Of a stretch of 6,779 nucleotides of DNA, positions 4,855 to 6,779 are shown piece after piece. The translations under genes and the position numbers were made by a program. The DNA comes from Planctomycetaceae bacterium (GTDB lineage: Bacteria; Planctomycetota; Planctomycetia; Pirellulales; Thermoguttaceae): assembly GCA_031274045.1 (NCBI GenBank), contig JAISQS010000324.1, forward strand, positions 1-6,779, read 5' to 3'. The stretch's first letter is position 1, and the number at the start of each line of letters is the position of its first letter. The notes under the pieces are model-generated. The model was not told where the DNA came from. It did no database searches and worked only from the letters and a program-made list of their open reading frames with translations.

Positions 4855-6779
4855 ATGAAAATAGGTGTTTTTACATGTTGGTGCGGAGAGAATATTGCGC
4901 GGACGGTTGATTGTGAGAAGGTGATGGAGGAGGTTGGCAAGTTGCCCGGTGTTCATTGTTCGATGACTTACAAATACATGTGCAGCGAACCGGGGCAACA
5001 ACTGATTTTGCAAAAGATCAAAGAGCTAGGTCTCACGGCGGTTGTTGTGGCATCTTGCTCGCCTCACATGCACCTGAAAACATTTCGCAAAGCAGTCGAA
5101 CAAGCCGGCATCAATCCGTATCTTGTCGAGATGGCGAATATCCGCGAGCATTGCTCATGGGTTCATCCGAACAAGGACGAAGCGACCCAAAAGGCGATAG
5201 AGTTGATTCGAATGTCTGTTGAGAAGGTGAAGCATAATCGTGTTCTTTTGCCGATTGAGGTGCCGGTTACGAAGCGTGCGTTGGTTATTGGGGGTGGAGT
5301 TGCGGGGATTCAGGCTGCGCTTGATATTGCAGCGGCGGGGCATGAGGTAGTGTTGGTTGAGAAGGAGCCTTCTGTCGGCGGAAAGATGGCTGGGTTGTCT
5401 GAAACATTTCCAACTCTGGATTGCTCGCAATGTATATTGACTCCGCGAATGGTCGAGGTTGGTCAACATCCGAAGATAAAGCTGTTGACATATTCTGAGG
5501 TTGAATCTATTGAGGGATATATTGGGAATTTCAAAGTGAACGTGCGCAAGAAAGCTCGTTATGTTGACATGAGTAAGTGTACGGGTTGCGGTGCGTGCTG
5601 GACATCTTGCCCGCAAAAGAAAATTCCGAATACATTCGATTACGGTCTCGGCAACCGAACCGCAATCTACATTCCGTTTCCGCAAGCAGTGCCGTCAAAA
5701 CCTGTAATTGATTCGGTGAATTGCATGAAGTTTAAGACCGGCAAATGCGGCATTTGCTCAAAAAAATGTGCAGCCGGTGCGATAAATTACGAGGACAAAG
5801 ACGAAACGATTACGGAGGAGGTTGGTGCGATAGTTGTGGCGACCGGTTATCAACTTTACTCTATCGACAAGAAAGCTGACGGCAGCAAATTCTCCGGCTA
5901 CGGCGAATACGGTTACGGCAAATACAAAGATGTCATCGACGCATTGCAATTTGAGAGACTAATATCAGCATCGGGTCCGACAAACGGTGAACCCAAACGT
6001 CCGTCCGACGGCAAAATTCCTGAGAAGGTTGTCTTTATAAAATGCGTCGGCTCACGCGACAACGCCAAAGGAATAAGTTATTGTTCGAAGATATGTTGTA
6101 TGTACACGGCAAAACATACGATGCTTTACAAGCATAAAGTTCATCACGGCGAGGCACATGTTTTTTACATGGATATTCGCAGCGGCGGCAAGAAGTACGA
6201 TGAGTTTGTGCGTCGGGCAATTGAGCAAGACGGTGCGATTTATCATCGCGGTCGTGTTTCAAAGATAACTCAAGAGGATGGTAAGTTGTTGGTTCGTGGT
6301 GTTGATACGTTGGCGGGTCGTCCGGTGACGGTTGATGCGGATATGGTGGTGTTGGCGAGTGCGATGTGTTCGACGGAGGGAGTTGAGTCTCTTGCGCAGA
6401 GGTTGGGGGTTGGTTATGATGAGTATGGATTTTTGACGGAGTCACATCCGAAGTTGCGACCTGTTGAGACGAATTCTGCGGGTATATTTGTGTGTGGAGC
6501 TTGTCAGGCGCCGAAGGATATTCCTGAGGCGGTTGCTCAAGCGTCGGCGGCGGCGGCAAAGGTAATGATAATGTTGAGTCAACCGGTATTGACGCGTGAG
6601 CCGGAGATTGCAAAGGTGGACGAGCAGCGTTGTGTGGCGTGTTTTGCGTGTGGTCGTGCGTGTCCGTACAATGCGATTGAGCGGACAGAGATCAAGGATC
6701 GCAAGGGGAATCTTATCAAGTGGACGGCGCGGGTTAATCCGGGTTTGTGTATGGGTTGTGGGACGTGTGTTGCCGTCTG
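4855..6779 (+). CDS. hdrA: HdrA-like heterodisulfide reductase subunit A (5' part, runs off the window)
   Basis: 641 codons without a stop. HdrA is a cytoplasmic FAD/iron-sulfur protein; in HdrABC complexes its flavin bifurcates electrons between ferredoxin and a disulfide acceptor. The N-terminal domain has FTCWCG (6-11), YMCSEPGQ (41-48) and ASCSP (66-70). A Rossmann FAD site follows: VIGGGVAG (144-151) with E169 ending the second strand. An inserted ferredoxin part holds C242-C245-C248-C252 and then C290-C298-C301-C305. Next come CVGSRD (397-402) and YCSKICC (409-415), typical of HdrA. Two more [4Fe-4S] motifs close the visible part: C593-C596-C599-C603 and C632-C635-C638, with the next codon beginning TG and probably cysteine. 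ATG 4855 gives the usual family start; it has no clear Shine-Dalgarno site. The frame is open for at least 60 bases upstream but has no better start. In bacteria the partner may be HdrBC, a hydrogenase or another dehydrogenase; the neighbours that would tell are outside the window. No missing key residue was seen. Confidence 0.93.
   Translation, partial: MKIGVFTCWCGENIARTVDCEKVMEEVGKLPGVHCSMTYKYMCSEPGQQLILQKIKELGLTAVVVASCSPHMHLKTFRKAVEQAGINPYLVEMANIREHCSWVHPNKDEATQKAIELIRMSVEKVKHNRVLLPIEVPVTKRALVIGGGVAGIQAALDIAAAGHEVVLVEKEPSVGGKMAGLSETFPTLDCSQCILTPRMVEVGQHPKIKLLTYSEVESIEGYIGNFKVNVRKKARYVDMSKCTGCGACWTSCPQKKIPNTFDYGLGNRTAIYIPFPQAVPSKPVIDSVNCMKFKTGKCGICSKKCAAGAINYEDKDETITEEVGAIVVATGYQLYSIDKKADGSKFSGYGEYGYGKYKDVIDALQFERLISASGPTNGEPKRPSDGKIPEKVVFIKCVGSRDNAKGISYCSKICCMYTAKHTMLYKHKVHHGEAHVFYMDIRSGGKKYDEFVRRAIEQDGAIYHRGRVSKITQEDGKLLVRGVDTLAGRPVTVDADMVVLASAMCSTEGVESLAQRLGVGYDEYGFLTESHPKLRPVETNSAGIFVCGACQAPKDIPEAVAQASAAAAKVMIMLSQPVLTREPEIAKVDEQRCVACFACGRACPYNAIERTEIKDRKGNLIKWTARVNPGLCMGCGTCVAV

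Noticed and set aside
6035..6613. A 192-residue open frame on the minus strand inside hdrA
   Set aside because: It is the complement of a highly biased coding region, rich in P, H, S and T with no domain. The plus-strand frame has conserved HdrA motifs throughout.

Overview
The window looks like bacterial chromosome from an anaerobe of moderate GC. It has an HdrA-type flavin/iron-sulfur protein, clear Shine-Dalgarno sites on two genes, a consensus sigma70-like promoter in front of a tRNA, and a tRNA gene without an encoded CCA. The phylum cannot be fixed from the sequence. HdrA occurs in many anaerobic bacteria as well as in methanogenic archaea; the promoter and ribosome-binding sites favour bacteria.

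Layout. Bases 2-127 hold the 3' end of an unidentified gene. Bases 128-417 are a non-coding junction carrying one long inverted repeat and three tight hairpins. Bases 418-3162 encode a large N6-adenine DNA methyltransferase plus specificity region that matches the C-terminal half of single-chain Type ISP restriction-modification enzymes; the nuclease/helicase half is not in this frame or in the visible upstream gene. Thirty bases later come an MNT nucleotidyltransferase (3193-3522) and an overlapping HEPN gene (3500-3802), together a toxin-antitoxin pair. The HEPN reading frame stops early inside the conserved RYPD motif, and its expected continuation is visible two bases out of frame. So 1-3802 reads as a small defence island with signs of decay.

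Bases 3803-4514 contain no convincing gene. They hold a dense repeat block: a GC hairpin, then a roughly 505-bp element with inverted ends bounded by the 8-bp direct repeat AAATGCGT. Inside it are two 104-bp direct repeats, an inverted third partial copy, and five palindromic CCAARACGTKTTGG-like sites. It encodes no transposase and looks like a non-autonomous, MITE-like insertion. A promoter (4515-4542) and tRNA-Gln(CTG) (4561-4631) follow. From 4855 to the window end runs the first 641 codons of an HdrA-like subunit A, which continues beyond the window.

Across the coding regions the third codon position switches in blocks of roughly 100-500 bases between almost all G/T and almost all A/C while the protein stays conserved. 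This is the most unusual signal in the window.
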